NCBI RefSeq assembly: GCF_000801105.2
Contig: NC_079519.1
Span: forward strand, 14,647,828-14,711,827
Direction of reading: 5' to 3'
Source of the DNA: Raphanus sativus
Lineage: Eukaryota > Streptophyta > Magnoliopsida > Brassicales > Brassicaceae
DNA: 64,000 bases
Position numbers and translations under genes: made by a program. Positions 53,089-62,986 of the stretch are shown here, piece after piece (the first letter of the stretch is position 1; every line of letters begins with the position of its first letter). The notes under the pieces are model-generated. The model saw nothing but the letters and a program-made list of their open reading frames with translations. It was not told the DNA's origin and made no database searches.

Positions 53089-55607
53089 TTAACCTTCCTC
53101 GGATCCAGGATCAGCTTCATCATCCTTGTTCTTCTCGATAGGACCACCCTCCTTGGCGGAAGCCTCCACTTCAGCATCCTGGTCGACACCTCCTAGGGTC
53201 GTCTCAACTGGGACTAGATCAGGAGACATCGAACCCAAGTTAGAACCGTATTCTCCAGAAAACGCCGGATTAAACATATTAATCTCAAAAGTACCTGAGC
53301 TTTCGGAGAATTGTGGAATGGGGAGCTTGCTGACTGAGAAATCGGAAACTTGAGCTTTCTCGTACGCAGCAGCAGCCTCCGGGACCAAAACCATCAAACG
53401 GTGATACTCCTCTTCAGCATTCTCAATCTCCTTAGACAACAAATCCTTCAGAAGTTCGGTGTTCGCCTGAAGCTCCTGAGCATAGATCAGGGCATCAGTC
53501 TCATCCTTCTTCTTGACAAACTTCTCCTTCACAGAGGTCAGGATCTTGTTGTAGGCATCGGCTACCTCCTTCTTACCTTTCCTAACAGCAAGCTTAACTT
53601 CAGCTTCTTTGTTCCTTTGACTAACCTGGGATGAGGCGATCATCTCTTGAACCTGACGCTCAGCTATCCTGCGAGCAGCATCTAACTCATTGATCTTCCT
53701 GTTCTTCACCCGAATATCGATAGCCTGACTTTCGAGTTTCTCCTGCTGAGTGTCAGCCTTTAAACCGAGCCTCCCGACTTCAGCTTCAAGCTCAGAAACT
53801 CGAGCACGAGCTAGGTCGAGCTCCATCTTAGTAGTCTTGAATAACTCAGTAGCCTGAGCTAAATCCCCAGCACTGGGAGCACCATTCACGGTCTCCTCGA
53901 ACCTCAGCTGAGCTCTGTTGATGGCTCCAGCTAACTAAAAAAAAAAAAAGAACTAAAATTCAGAAAATATCAACTCGGAAGCAAACCAAAAAGGAAAACA
54001 AGAGTACGTACCTGACCCATGTGGTGAGCTATCTCAATGTATTCTTCCTTGTTGGTTAGACCATTGATTGAAGGCATGGAACATCCGACCATCTTCATAT
54101 GCCTCATGATGGTTGCCAAACCCCAAGGGTCATCAAAGATCGATCCAGGTTTAGAATGGGTAAAGTTCCAGCCGACGGTCCCTCCCCGCGAAGACGAGGA
54201 GGAAGACCTGGCGGGCCTATCTCCCAAATCAGTCCGAGACCTCTTGTTTCTCGGAGGTTCGACCTCAGAGGGATCTCCAGCAGCTTGAGGGTTAACATTA
54301 ACCGGCGGAATCTCGAGACGAGGAACAACATCTTGAGCTCTGGTTTCGACTGGGATGACATCCCCGACAGGAACAGAGGATCCATCGTCAAGGACCTCCT
54401 TCAGCGAGCTAAGGAAGGCTCCTCCTTGGGTCTTGTCGCTGCCTCGCGAAGCACTGGCAGCTGCAGCAGGTTTGCTCCTGGAACGGAAAGAAGGCCTCAT
54501 CTTGGGAGCTTGAGTCTTTTCAGTTTCGGAAGTACTAGCTCCAGTCGAAAGATCTACCACGAAAGGACCTTCAGAAACTAAACAAAGGAAAGCTTTTTAG
54601 CTATCTTTAAAGCAAATCTAGAAATAAAAAAAAAATAAGCGAAATCCGAAAAATACCTTCTAAATCTTCAGATGGAATTGGGTCAGGGAACCTGACGTTA
54701 TATTGCTCCGGGAACCTAGCAGATCCAATGCGAGAAATGGTAAAAGACGCCCAAGTATTGGGACTTTGATATAGCTTCCGAAAAAGAGCTCTAGACAGCT
54801 TATCAGTAAGCTTGGGAGGATCCTCGATATCTGCACAAGAAACCAAGAGTTCAGCAAACAACAATAATCCGATATAAGCAAAGCACGTTCCTAAAACTCC
54901 TAACCAGTTATATCGGACCAAGTAATCGAGAGAGCACGACCCACAGGAACTGTTGAGGGGTCGATCTTGACGTAGAAATATTTCTTCCTCCAATCATCAT
55001 CACTACCGGAGGACTTAAAAAGACCGAGCCTAGGACGACAAGGAAGGTAGTAGGTACCGCTGCCACCATCCTCACTAGAGCTCTCCTTGATCGTATACAG
55101 ACTCATCAACTCGGTTAGCCCAACAGCGACCCCTTCTTCCTTGGCCCTGGTGATGAAACCATTTATCACCCGGATAACAGAGGGACAGAGCTGAGAGAGG
55201 GCCAGCTGGTAATGGTCAAGAAGATCTAACAAAAGGTCTGGGAGCGGAAACCGGAGGTGGCATTTAGAGATATATTTATCATGAATGCAAAACCAACCCT
55301 CCGGGGCGGTTTCAGGGGTTTCTTCGGAGGAACAAACCCTGGCCAACTCCTTTTGACCGTAAGCTTGAACCATGAGGTTAACAACCTCTTGGATCTTCAA
55401 TAAAGAAGGCGAGTGAGGTCCCACAGAGGCACTCCCACCAGAAGCATCCTTCTTCTTCACCCGCTTGGAGACCCTTCCTGCAATTGAGTCTTTGGCTTCT
55501 TTCTTGTCTCTTTTCATTTTCTCACCGATCTCCTGTTTAATTTTCATTAAACGTTTGCCGGAGGTAGAAATTCCGGTCTCGCCGGAACCTTCTTTCGGAG
55601 GATCCAT
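53089..55607 (-). CDS. T4 antisense four-exon gene, predicted 762 aa
   Basis: Minus-strand exons 55607-54905, 54830-54657, 54577-54012 and 53934-53089 (703, 174, 566, 846 nt; 763 codons with the stop). All introns are GT-AG and short (74, 79, 77 bases). Phases agree, and one intron ends in a long pyrimidine run. Exon 1 starts MDPPKEGSGETG and includes a basic coiled stretch, then WFCIHDKYISKCHLRFPLPD and SLYTIKESSS, resembling the plant putative gypsy-type transposon family (PF04195, from memory). Exon 3 is Ser/Pro/Arg-rich with KRSRTD, a possible nuclear signal. Exon 4 is a long coiled coil with an acidic C-terminus. The plan matches the T1 antisense gene. Transcription would start between the gene and the 3' LTR. 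Function unknown. Confidence 0.8.
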
Positions 55608-55831
55608 TAAAGAGAGAGGTAAGGAGAATCGAAAGGGAAAGGGTGGAACAAGCTAACTAGATCTCTTAGGAACTAAGAACTCTAAGAACTTCGCAAAGGA
55701 TTAATGGTGAATCGAAGGATGAAAGTAAAAAATAAAACAAACGCAGTAAAATAAAGGAGTGGAGGAGGAGTTACCTTGAAAACCGAGTGGAGGCGTGGAG
55801 AATATGGACAGCGGCAGTTAATGCTAGCTAC

Positions 55832-55837
55832 TTTATA
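55832..55837 (-). promoter_or_regulatory. Possible TATA box of the T4 antisense gene
   Basis: Minus strand TATAAA in AAGATATAAAGTAGC, about 225 bases upstream of the ATG at 55607. It is separate from the LTR promoter and points the opposite way. Weak evidence: motif and position only. Confidence 0.35.
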
Positions 55838-56035
55838 TCTTGTCAAGTCTCGATAATCGGAGCGAATATTTCAAAAAACCTCTTTCATCCGAGCCGTTGA
55901 TTTCATCAAAAGAAATCTAAACCGTCAATTCAAGCGAATCATATCTTCGTTGAATATAGATAGTAATCATGATCTCAACAAAAAAATCTAGGTTGGGCGG
56001 CTAAGTCTAGCTCCCGAGAATAACGAAACCTAATC

Positions 56036-56053
56036 TCGAGAGCTGGGGGCAAC
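56036..56053 (+). other. T4 polypurine tract
   Basis: GAGAGCTGGGGGCAAC directly before the 3' LTR start. Confidence 0.8.
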
Positions 56054-56599
56054 TGTTGGGCCCAAATATGGCCCAATAGCTGAACAACGAATGATAAAAG
56101 ATAATAACGGGCCACGACAGGCCCATAACGAATTCAATCTTTGAGAAGAGCTAAGCTGGAGCCGGAGGCTGAGAGCTAAAGTATTTAACCAAAAGAGGTC
56201 ACGGTGAAGAGGAAGCTCACACCATAACGGAAGGAGCGCAGGACCCGGTCAAAGGAAGCTGTTGCGGATTCCTCAATAAACGGAGAAGATCTCGGAAACC
56301 AGTTGGCTATGATCAAGCGGGACCTGAGGCTATTTAAAGAGAAAGGAACTCGAGAAGAAGGGGATCCCAACTTTTATTCATTTTTTACGATTATTCATAT
56401 CAATTCTAAGGCATATTTGCTATCTTTGTAATCGTCAAGAGAAACATCTTTGTAAACATATTCTTTACCCAAAATCATCAATAAAATCATTCATTCATCT
56501 TTTAAGTTCTTACGGGATTCAGCCCACGATTATATTTCCCTAATCCTTTCCTAAACTATAACCTGACCTAAAATCAGGAGGTGAGTTTAATCCCTCACA
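56054..56599 (+). repeat. T4 3' LTR
   Basis: 546 bp. Against the 5' LTR I see G/A near the start, two changes in CTAAATTCTTTAA / CTAAAGTATTTAA, one in CTTAC(A/G)GGATT and one in ATTAT(C/A)TTTCCC: five in all. Confidence 0.95.
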
Positions 56600-57274
56600 C
56601 ACGTGACCTTGTAGTTGATAGGATTCATCTATTGTAGAGGAAGCATGGTCAGAATAGATGACGGGATCCTCAGGATGCTGCAGTGAGCATAGGCTTCGAT
56701 ATGCTTCATGGAGAATGGAGTGTCTCTGCCGATGAGCTGGAGATTATAGCCTGAGCCAATATATGGAGTTACAGACGTACTGCGATGAACAGGGATGTCA
56801 TCTTGTTGGTGATGATCGCAGGGATTCTTCATCCAATAGACATGTCGGTGGAGATAGTCCTTTAGGTCAATTCATGCCTTGGTAGCCGTCGAATTGACTG
56901 TGGGGTTTATGTCTTCTGTAGATGGACGTCTTCCTCTATTGTGGACGTGCAACAATGAGTATAGAGCCCCATCTCGCTGATAGTAATCGTCGGGATTAAC
57001 CTATTATAGGCGAATCCAAGTGGAAGGTCTTCTAGGTGTGAGATATTGAAGTGGCGGCTGTAGAACTTGTGATCTCTGTGGATGAACGTGTTCCCCTCCT
57101 CTTTAGGGTTTATGAACCTTTTATTTATAGTAGAAGTCGTGCCTCCTCTTTAGGATTTGGAAATATTGACTTTATCCTTAGATAATAGAATATTTCTATT
57201 GTTGTTAAAGACGGCTCCATGTATTGGATTACTTCATCTTTCTTCTCTTGGATTTAAGGAGATTCGACCATATA
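56600..57274 (-). other. Continuation of T3 LTR or flank
   Basis: It follows the T4 target duplication and continues the sequence that stopped at 45042. No gene. The 17-base neighbourhood before A3 is ATTCGACCATATA, with ATATA (57270-57274) as the likely A3 target duplication; the other side is outside the window. Confidence 0.55.
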
Positions 57275-58627
57275 TGATATACCATGGATTTTACCCGTTT
57301 TTAACCATGGTATACTAGTGTTTTATTATATATTTAATCTGTTTTCTAGCATGTTAGGTATGTTTTCAGGTTCAGGAGTGTTTCGTGATAAAGTGATGTT
57401 TTTGGAGCATTTTGGAGTACAAGAGATGATACACCCGAGTTGATCATTCAAGACCAAGTCGGAAGTCAACATTGCGATTATAATCGATCGATACTCATCC
57501 AGAGTTGCCGATCGATGTAGCTGAGAAGATCCACGTACTAGAAGATTCTAATCGATCGATACACATCCAGTGTTGTCGATCGATATCGAGGACGAAATGG
57601 TTTAGCCGACTACTTCACCAAAACTTCACCAAATTACGAGATTGCCCCTGATGAGTTTTTAACCTAATGGAAATGCTTAAATATTCCTGCTAAGTGTTTT
57701 TGACGGCAACTTCGAGAGAAGCAAACTTTTGAAGAGTCTAAGTTACCACAAAGCAAAGAGTGTGAGAGAGAGACTAGAGTTTTACTTGTTTTGAGAGATT
57801 GGAGAGATTTCTCATCTCCTTTTGTATTTCTATTTTATTCTATCTATGCAATTCTTTCATTTATCTATTGTTATGAATTGCTTAGCTATGTCTGAGTAGT
57901 CTACTTGTTAGATCTAAGGTTTAAATAGGTTTGTGAGATTAGCCCCAAACTATAATTGCTAAGTTGTGATATTCATCAAATAGATTGCACCCTAAGCTTG
58001 TTCTAGAGTAGCTAACTAAAATATAGATCACTAGGATCTTTGATATCTTGAATTATCTGTTTGAACTAGTATCTCCTTGGAGAAGAGCTAACCGCCCTCC
58101 TTGAGATCTAGTGTTCATTATCAGCTTGCGCCTAGGCATATCTAGAAGCGTCGATCGATATCCCGACAGGTGAATCGATCACCGAGCGAAAGGTGTATCG
58201 ATCGATATTTCTAAAGGATATCGATCGACTCTTTTTCAGTGTCAACATACGACAGTTGAGGCCAGAGATCTAGATTATTTAACCAGTGAGACATCACTGA
58301 GAGTTAAGCGACTGAATTCTATAGTATCATGCAAACAACTTGTTAGGCATTTATAGACATTATAATCTCCATTCTTGAATAAAAGCCCTAAGTCTAGCAC
58401 TCTTTATCACATTTTAAACACCCATCATATTGTTAGTTAAAGCAACTACCTTGCTCATTTTAGGAATTGCTATTTACATTTCTATCATTAAAACCAACTT
58501 CACCTAGGATTGATTAGTAAATTATATTTAATTGGTTCACTAGCTCCTCGTGATTTGATCCCTAAGTACTACAGATGTACCTCTTATTTGAGAGAGTAAG
58601 CTCTACTGGGTAATTTGAGCACTATCA
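57275..58627 (+). mobile_element. A3 5' LTR (1,353 bp), Athila-like Ser-Ile-Asp family
   Basis: It starts TGATATACCATGG, ends GAGCACTATCA, and is followed by a primer site. It is the same family as the A1 LTR. Around 58205-58220 it reads ATTTCTAAAGGATATCGATC, the uninterrupted form of the site where C1 sits in A1. It contains seven TCGATCGA palindromes. Confidence 0.92.
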
Positions 58628-58631
58628 AATT

Positions 58632-58649
58632 TGGCGCCGTTGTCGGGGA
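58632..58649 (+). other. A3 primer binding site
   Basis: TGGCGCCGTTGTCGGGGA, four bases after the LTR; Athila-type. Confidence 0.88.
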
Positions 58650-58740
58650 GCTTTGATCGCCATTAGATTTAATCTTATTAATCTTAGGTTTTTCTTTTTA
58701 CCCCCTTTCTGATTAAAATTTTTCTTGTCTTTTCAGGTAC

Positions 58741-60454
58741 ATGCCCAGCAGTACCAGAAGCAACGGGGGAGACCAACTACTATTCTCAGAAGATCCTGCA
58801 CACTTAGAACGCTCAATCCGCAAAGACCTACGCTCCGCATCGATCGATAGAACCGCAGTATCGTCGACTGATACTCACGTTCAACCGTCGACTGACACTC
58901 AGACAGCACCGTCGACCGATATCGTTCACCGATCTACATCGTTCGATACTACTCACCGTACATCAATCGATACTAACCCACGAAGCATGGTCGCGATTGT
59001 TATTCTCACGCAGGACCAGAATGGAAACCTGTATGACCAAGATGGTCATCTGTGTAATGCAACAGCTCAGAAGCTAGATGCACAGGGAAACATAATCCCT
59101 GAGCCTGAAGCTGAGGCTACAGGAGAAGCTCAAACACGATCATTGGTAGACTACAATCGTCCAGACGAGTACTACACCAACAGATCAGCTATTCGACTTC
59201 CATAGATTCAGAAGCCAAACTTCGAGCTCAAGGCTTAGTACTACTCTCTCGTGTCTCAGATACCTTATTCTGGGTTATCACACGAGCATCCTATGGACCA
59301 TCTGGAGAGGTTCGAGGATCTTATCGCTGCTATTCGTATGGATGGAGTCCCTGAGGACTACCTACTCTGCAAGCTTTTCAAATACTCACTGATTGGAGAA
59401 GCTTCACACTGGTTCAAGCAGCTACTTACAAGATCACTGACATACTGGGCCGACATCAAAAACGCTTTCCTGCGTAATTTCTTTGATGAGGCACGCGCTG
59501 AAGACTTAATTAGCAAAATCGCCACTTTCGCGCAAAAGCCTGGTGAAACTTTTAAAGACGCGTGGATCAGATTTAAGTTCTTCCAGCGAGACTGTCCACA
59601 CAATGGATTCAATGAAGTGCAGCTGCTAAGCACTCTCTCTACAGAGGTATCGCCTTGAGGTATCAGATGGCTCTTGATACTGCTAGCGAGGGGAACTTCA
59701 ACACTAGAAATCCAATAGAGGCTGTGAGACTTATTGAAAACCTAGCCAACAGCAGCAGCACCAAGAACACTGACTCTGACAAGAAGAAATCGGTTGCAGC
59801 CATCGGGGAAGACCAGATGAATGAAATCAGAGCCAAGATAGATGCTTTACATGCATTTCTGGGGCAGCCAGTCTGCTCAGCTGAAGAAAGAGAGGCTAGA
59901 GAAGATGATACATAAGAAGATGTGAATTACATTGGAGGTACTGGATTTCAGAGATATGGAAACCAGAGTGGAAAAAGAAACTTTTTTGGCAGTGGTCAGA
60001 AGAGTAACTACAACCATAGTTCACAGTATCAGAAACCCTTCACCAACACTAGGAACTGTGGCAACTCAGCTTACCAAAACCCACCACCACCCACCCAGGA
60101 GAGTAAGTTTGATGCCATGATTGATAGAGTTCTAGAAGGTCAGCAGAAGCTTACAGTAGACTTCAATGGGAAGATTGACTCTGTCTTCAACAATCTGACC
60201 ACAAGGATAGACACCATTTGCACTCAAAACTTGAGACACAGATTGTCCAGACTGAAGACTCTATCAGGAGAATTGGAATTTCTAAGGAAGCAGGGGAAGG
60301 AAATAGGAAACACCACGTGAATGCCATTATAGATGATGATTTCTGGCAAGTGGTGAAGCATGAGAAGCTACAAGAAGGAGACTTTGAAGTGAAAAGTTCA
60401 CTAAGTTTCGGTGGATCACAATGGTGTCGATCGACACCAGCTAGTCCACATTGA
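58741..60454 (+). pseudogene. gag: A3 Gag (broken)
   Basis: ATG 58741 opens a frame with Ser-Ile-Asp / Ser-Thr-Asp repeats (THVQPSTDTQTAPSTDI). TAG at 59203 and TAG at 59236 interrupt it, and the same frame continues into the Gag core: HPMDHLERFEDLIAAIRMDG, HWFKQLL, FKFFQRDCPHNGF (about 59275-59610). Frame changes follow near 59650 (MALDTASEGNFNTRN, LIENLANSS) and 60240, plus a TAA at 59913. The last part (60218-60454) holds DDDFWQVVKHEKLQEGDFEV. The domain order and the primer site fit Athila. Confidence 0.82.
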
Positions 60455-60466
60455 TCGACACCAACG

Positions 60467-62020
60467 ATGTCATTTCCGGATTCGACTGCAGATTGCAACG
60501 CGGTTAGGATATTGACACATGCTGAATTCACGGCTTCGCATCCTCACCCACCCACCCACACCTACGAAGATATCGACCGACGAGACGAGCCACTTATCGA
60601 TCGACAAAAAGATGAGAGACGTATCGATCGACCCTTTTCTCCACCTATTGATCGACACACACCTCTCACATACCGAGTGCAACTACTATCGATAGACAGC
60701 AACCGAATCAATGCACTCAGACCCACACCGAAACCACAAGCTAACCCTACAGAGACTACTGGCAACCTTTCAGATACTACACCTACATCAGAAGGAACTG
60801 AAGGAAGAAGGCTAAGGAGTAGGAAGGAGAAGATTCTTAAGAACCTTAAGAGGGAAGCTAATGAAAAGGAGATTGATGGTTTCACTAAGAGAGTTATCAG
60901 AATCCCACTAGAGAAACCTTTTGAGGAGGTTTACTTCACAAGCAGATTGTGGATGTTTTTCAGAGAAACAAGGGAGACTGAAAATGACATTAGAAGAAGG
61001 TTTGACAATGTCAGAGAAGATATGAGGAAAATGATTACTTTGAAGAAAAAGAGTGATCCTGGGAAGTTTGCAATATCCTGTGTAGTACAAGGGATTGAAT
61101 TTCCTCATGCACTATGTGACACTGGTTCATCAGTCAGCATCTTACCAAAGGTCATGGCAGACCATCTGGGTCTGCAAGTAGAGCCTTCACCAGAGATCTT
61201 TACATTTGTGGATTACACTCAGAAAAACTCTGGAGGCTTGATCAGAGACCTGGAAGTTCAGATTGGTAATGCTATCGTCTCTGTGGATTTTCATGTCCTA
61301 GACATCAAGCTAAATTGGAACTCTTCCCTCTTACTTGGAAGAGCATTTATGGCTACAGTATGAGCTATATGTGACATGAATACCAACAGGATGTGCTTGA
61401 CTTTGATAGATCCAGAGATCCACTACGACCCTGTCAAGCTTAGCAAACCACCAGCCAAAACCGTGGTAAAAGAAGATGATCTTGATATCATTGCAGTTTG
61501 TCATTGTGAAATCGAGTACGAGACAGAATACTCGGGATCGATCGACAGCACCTTAACTTCATCGATCGACACCAGCAAATCAGAGGAGATCGACAACAAA
61601 CATGGAGTATCGATCGACAGAGACCCACCAGATGATGAACTCGATCTACCAGATCATTGCTACCCGAATTTCGCCATCCCACCCATCAGTAAAGAAGATG
61701 ATTACTCAGTAAGGAGTTGGGCAGATAGCGAATTTCATGAGAGTTTTGCAGTAGATATAGCCAACTCTTCCCACAGTGGAGACCACAGTGAAGAACATGA
61801 TGCAGATTATTGGGAAGAGAGAGCTCGGGAAAATTACTTGGAGAATGACCGATTTGCAAATCGATTCCCAAAATCAATCGACATCAAACGTCCACCATCG
61901 ATCGATTATCTACTTCATCCAGAAAAACGAGATCGTCCATCGATCGACATAGCTAGTATCACATCGATCGATATTAACCCGGATGACTTAAAGGACAAAA
62001 TCGAAATTTTCACTGATTAG
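60467..62020 (+). pseudogene. A3 protease region with Ser-Ile-Asp-rich extension
   Basis: One frame runs from 60467 to TGA 61361-61363 and continues to TAG 62018. Residues about 30-85 hold Ile-Asp-Arg repeats. Near 61110-61150 is a retropepsin-type ALCDTGSSVSILPKVMADHL, with SLLLGRAFMATV at its end. After the TGA the frame continues (ICDMNTNRMCLTLIDPEIHYDP) into an acidic, Ser-Ile-Asp-rich region with SIDIKRPPSIDYL and SIDIASITSIDI. An ordinary Athila would go on to RT here; instead this extension and further ORFs follow. Confidence 0.75.
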
Positions 62021-62042
62021 GGCAACACATGGGTATATAAGG

Positions 62043-62984
62043 TTGACAAGACCAGCCACGAAAATTCAAACCTCTACACCTTATACCCAGCAGCTTCCAG
62101 CATTCAGAAACTTAACAATGGAGGACTGCAACACCATGAACAATCGATCCAACCATGCAGCTAGACGATCACCATCGATCGCCACCACCACATCACCATC
62201 GATCGACGCCTTCAACAGAGCTCAATCTCGATTTCATGATCCTTATGATATCAGGAATGTTTCACTAACACCTGATGAATTTGGAATTTTCAGGGACACA
62301 GATGGCTATGCAAGAGCAATGGATGGAAGATTTCTGCACATAACCAGAGAAAACATAGCAGACATCCTCCAAGTTGCTAATGGACCAGAAAATTTGTTCA
62401 CACAGCAACGTGGCCATCCAGACATCCTATCTCACGTCCAGGACAACCACCACGTTACCACAAGGGAGGATACAGTTCTTCAAAGTTCTGGTCACCCCAG
62501 GAGTTCACCATCGATCGACATTGTTTCAGCAACATCGATCGACGGCAGATATCCCAGATCGATCGACAGAGCAAGAGTCAGATCGCCCGACGTACGTTTA
62601 GAGTTTGGACGACGCGCCTTCAATACTAATGGATCTAGGAGATTCAAATGGGAAGCAAAGGATGAATATGGTGTCTACAGAGATGAGTTTGGACATGCTA
62701 AAGGAGTTGATGGTGAAACCATCTCTGTTACCAAGGAGCACATAAGGAGAATTCTGGAGAGAGCATCACTTTTTCACAAAGGTTGCTTACGCCTTCCAAA
62801 ACACATACGCCCTTACCATGCATACAGACCACCACCAGTACCCTATAGTAGAGAGGAGATAGATGTTATGGTGACTGATGTATGGAGAGCTCAGGCACAC
62901 CTTGAGGCAGACATGCGCACATTGGTGGAAACACTTTCCAGCCTTTGGATATCAGCTACAAGGATTTCCAAAGTGACATATTAA
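62043..62984 (+). CDS. A3 extra ORF with duplicated DE(F/Y)G(I/V)(F/Y)RD module
   Basis: A 313-residue open frame with no Pfam domain that I recognise. It contains two related modules of about 33 residues: DEFGIFRDTDGYARAMDG...ITRENIADIL (about residues 77-110) and DEYGVYRDEFGHAKGVDG...VTKEHIRRIL (about 207-240). Ser-Ile-Asp repeats lie between them. The tail (YSREEIDVMVTDVWRAQAHL) looks helical. I recall hypothetical proteins of this type from Brassica genome annotations, without a known role. It may be part of a longer broken frame rather than a separate gene. Confidence 0.6.
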   Translation: MTRPATKIQTSTPYTQQLPAFRNLTMEDCNTMNNRSNHAARRSPSIATTTSPSIDAFNRAQSRFHDPYDIRNVSLTPDEFGIFRDTDGYARAMDGRFLHITRENIADILQVANGPENLFTQQRGHPDILSHVQDNHHVTTREDTVLQSSGHPRSSPSIDIVSATSIDGRYPRSIDRARVRSPDVRLEFGRRAFNTNGSRRFKWEAKDEYGVYRDEFGHAKGVDGETISVTKEHIRRILERASLFHKGCLRLPKHIRPYHAYRPPPVPYSREEIDVMVTDVWRAQAHLEADMRTLVETLSSLWISATRISKVTY

Positions 62985-62986
62985 CC

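Larger units (their letters stand above)
45043..56599 (+). mobile_element. T4: Tat-lineage retrotransposon with both LTRs and TSD (11,557 bp)
   Basis: Two direct LTRs of 546 bp (45043-45588 and 56054-56599) with about five substitutions, TGTT...CACA ends, and CACGT target duplication on both sides (45038-45042, 56600-56604). Primer site, gag-pol, antisense four-exon gene and polypurine tract are all present. The low LTR divergence (about 0.9%) makes it the youngest complete-looking element here. Frameshifts at two places in pol and a small deletion in the second RNase H suggest it is not autonomous, unless the frameshifts are sequence errors. Confidence 0.95.

Noticed and set aside
53350..54581. 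Plus-strand ORFs in the antisense gene region of T4
   Set aside because: They are shadows of the minus-strand exons and have no domain or continuity.
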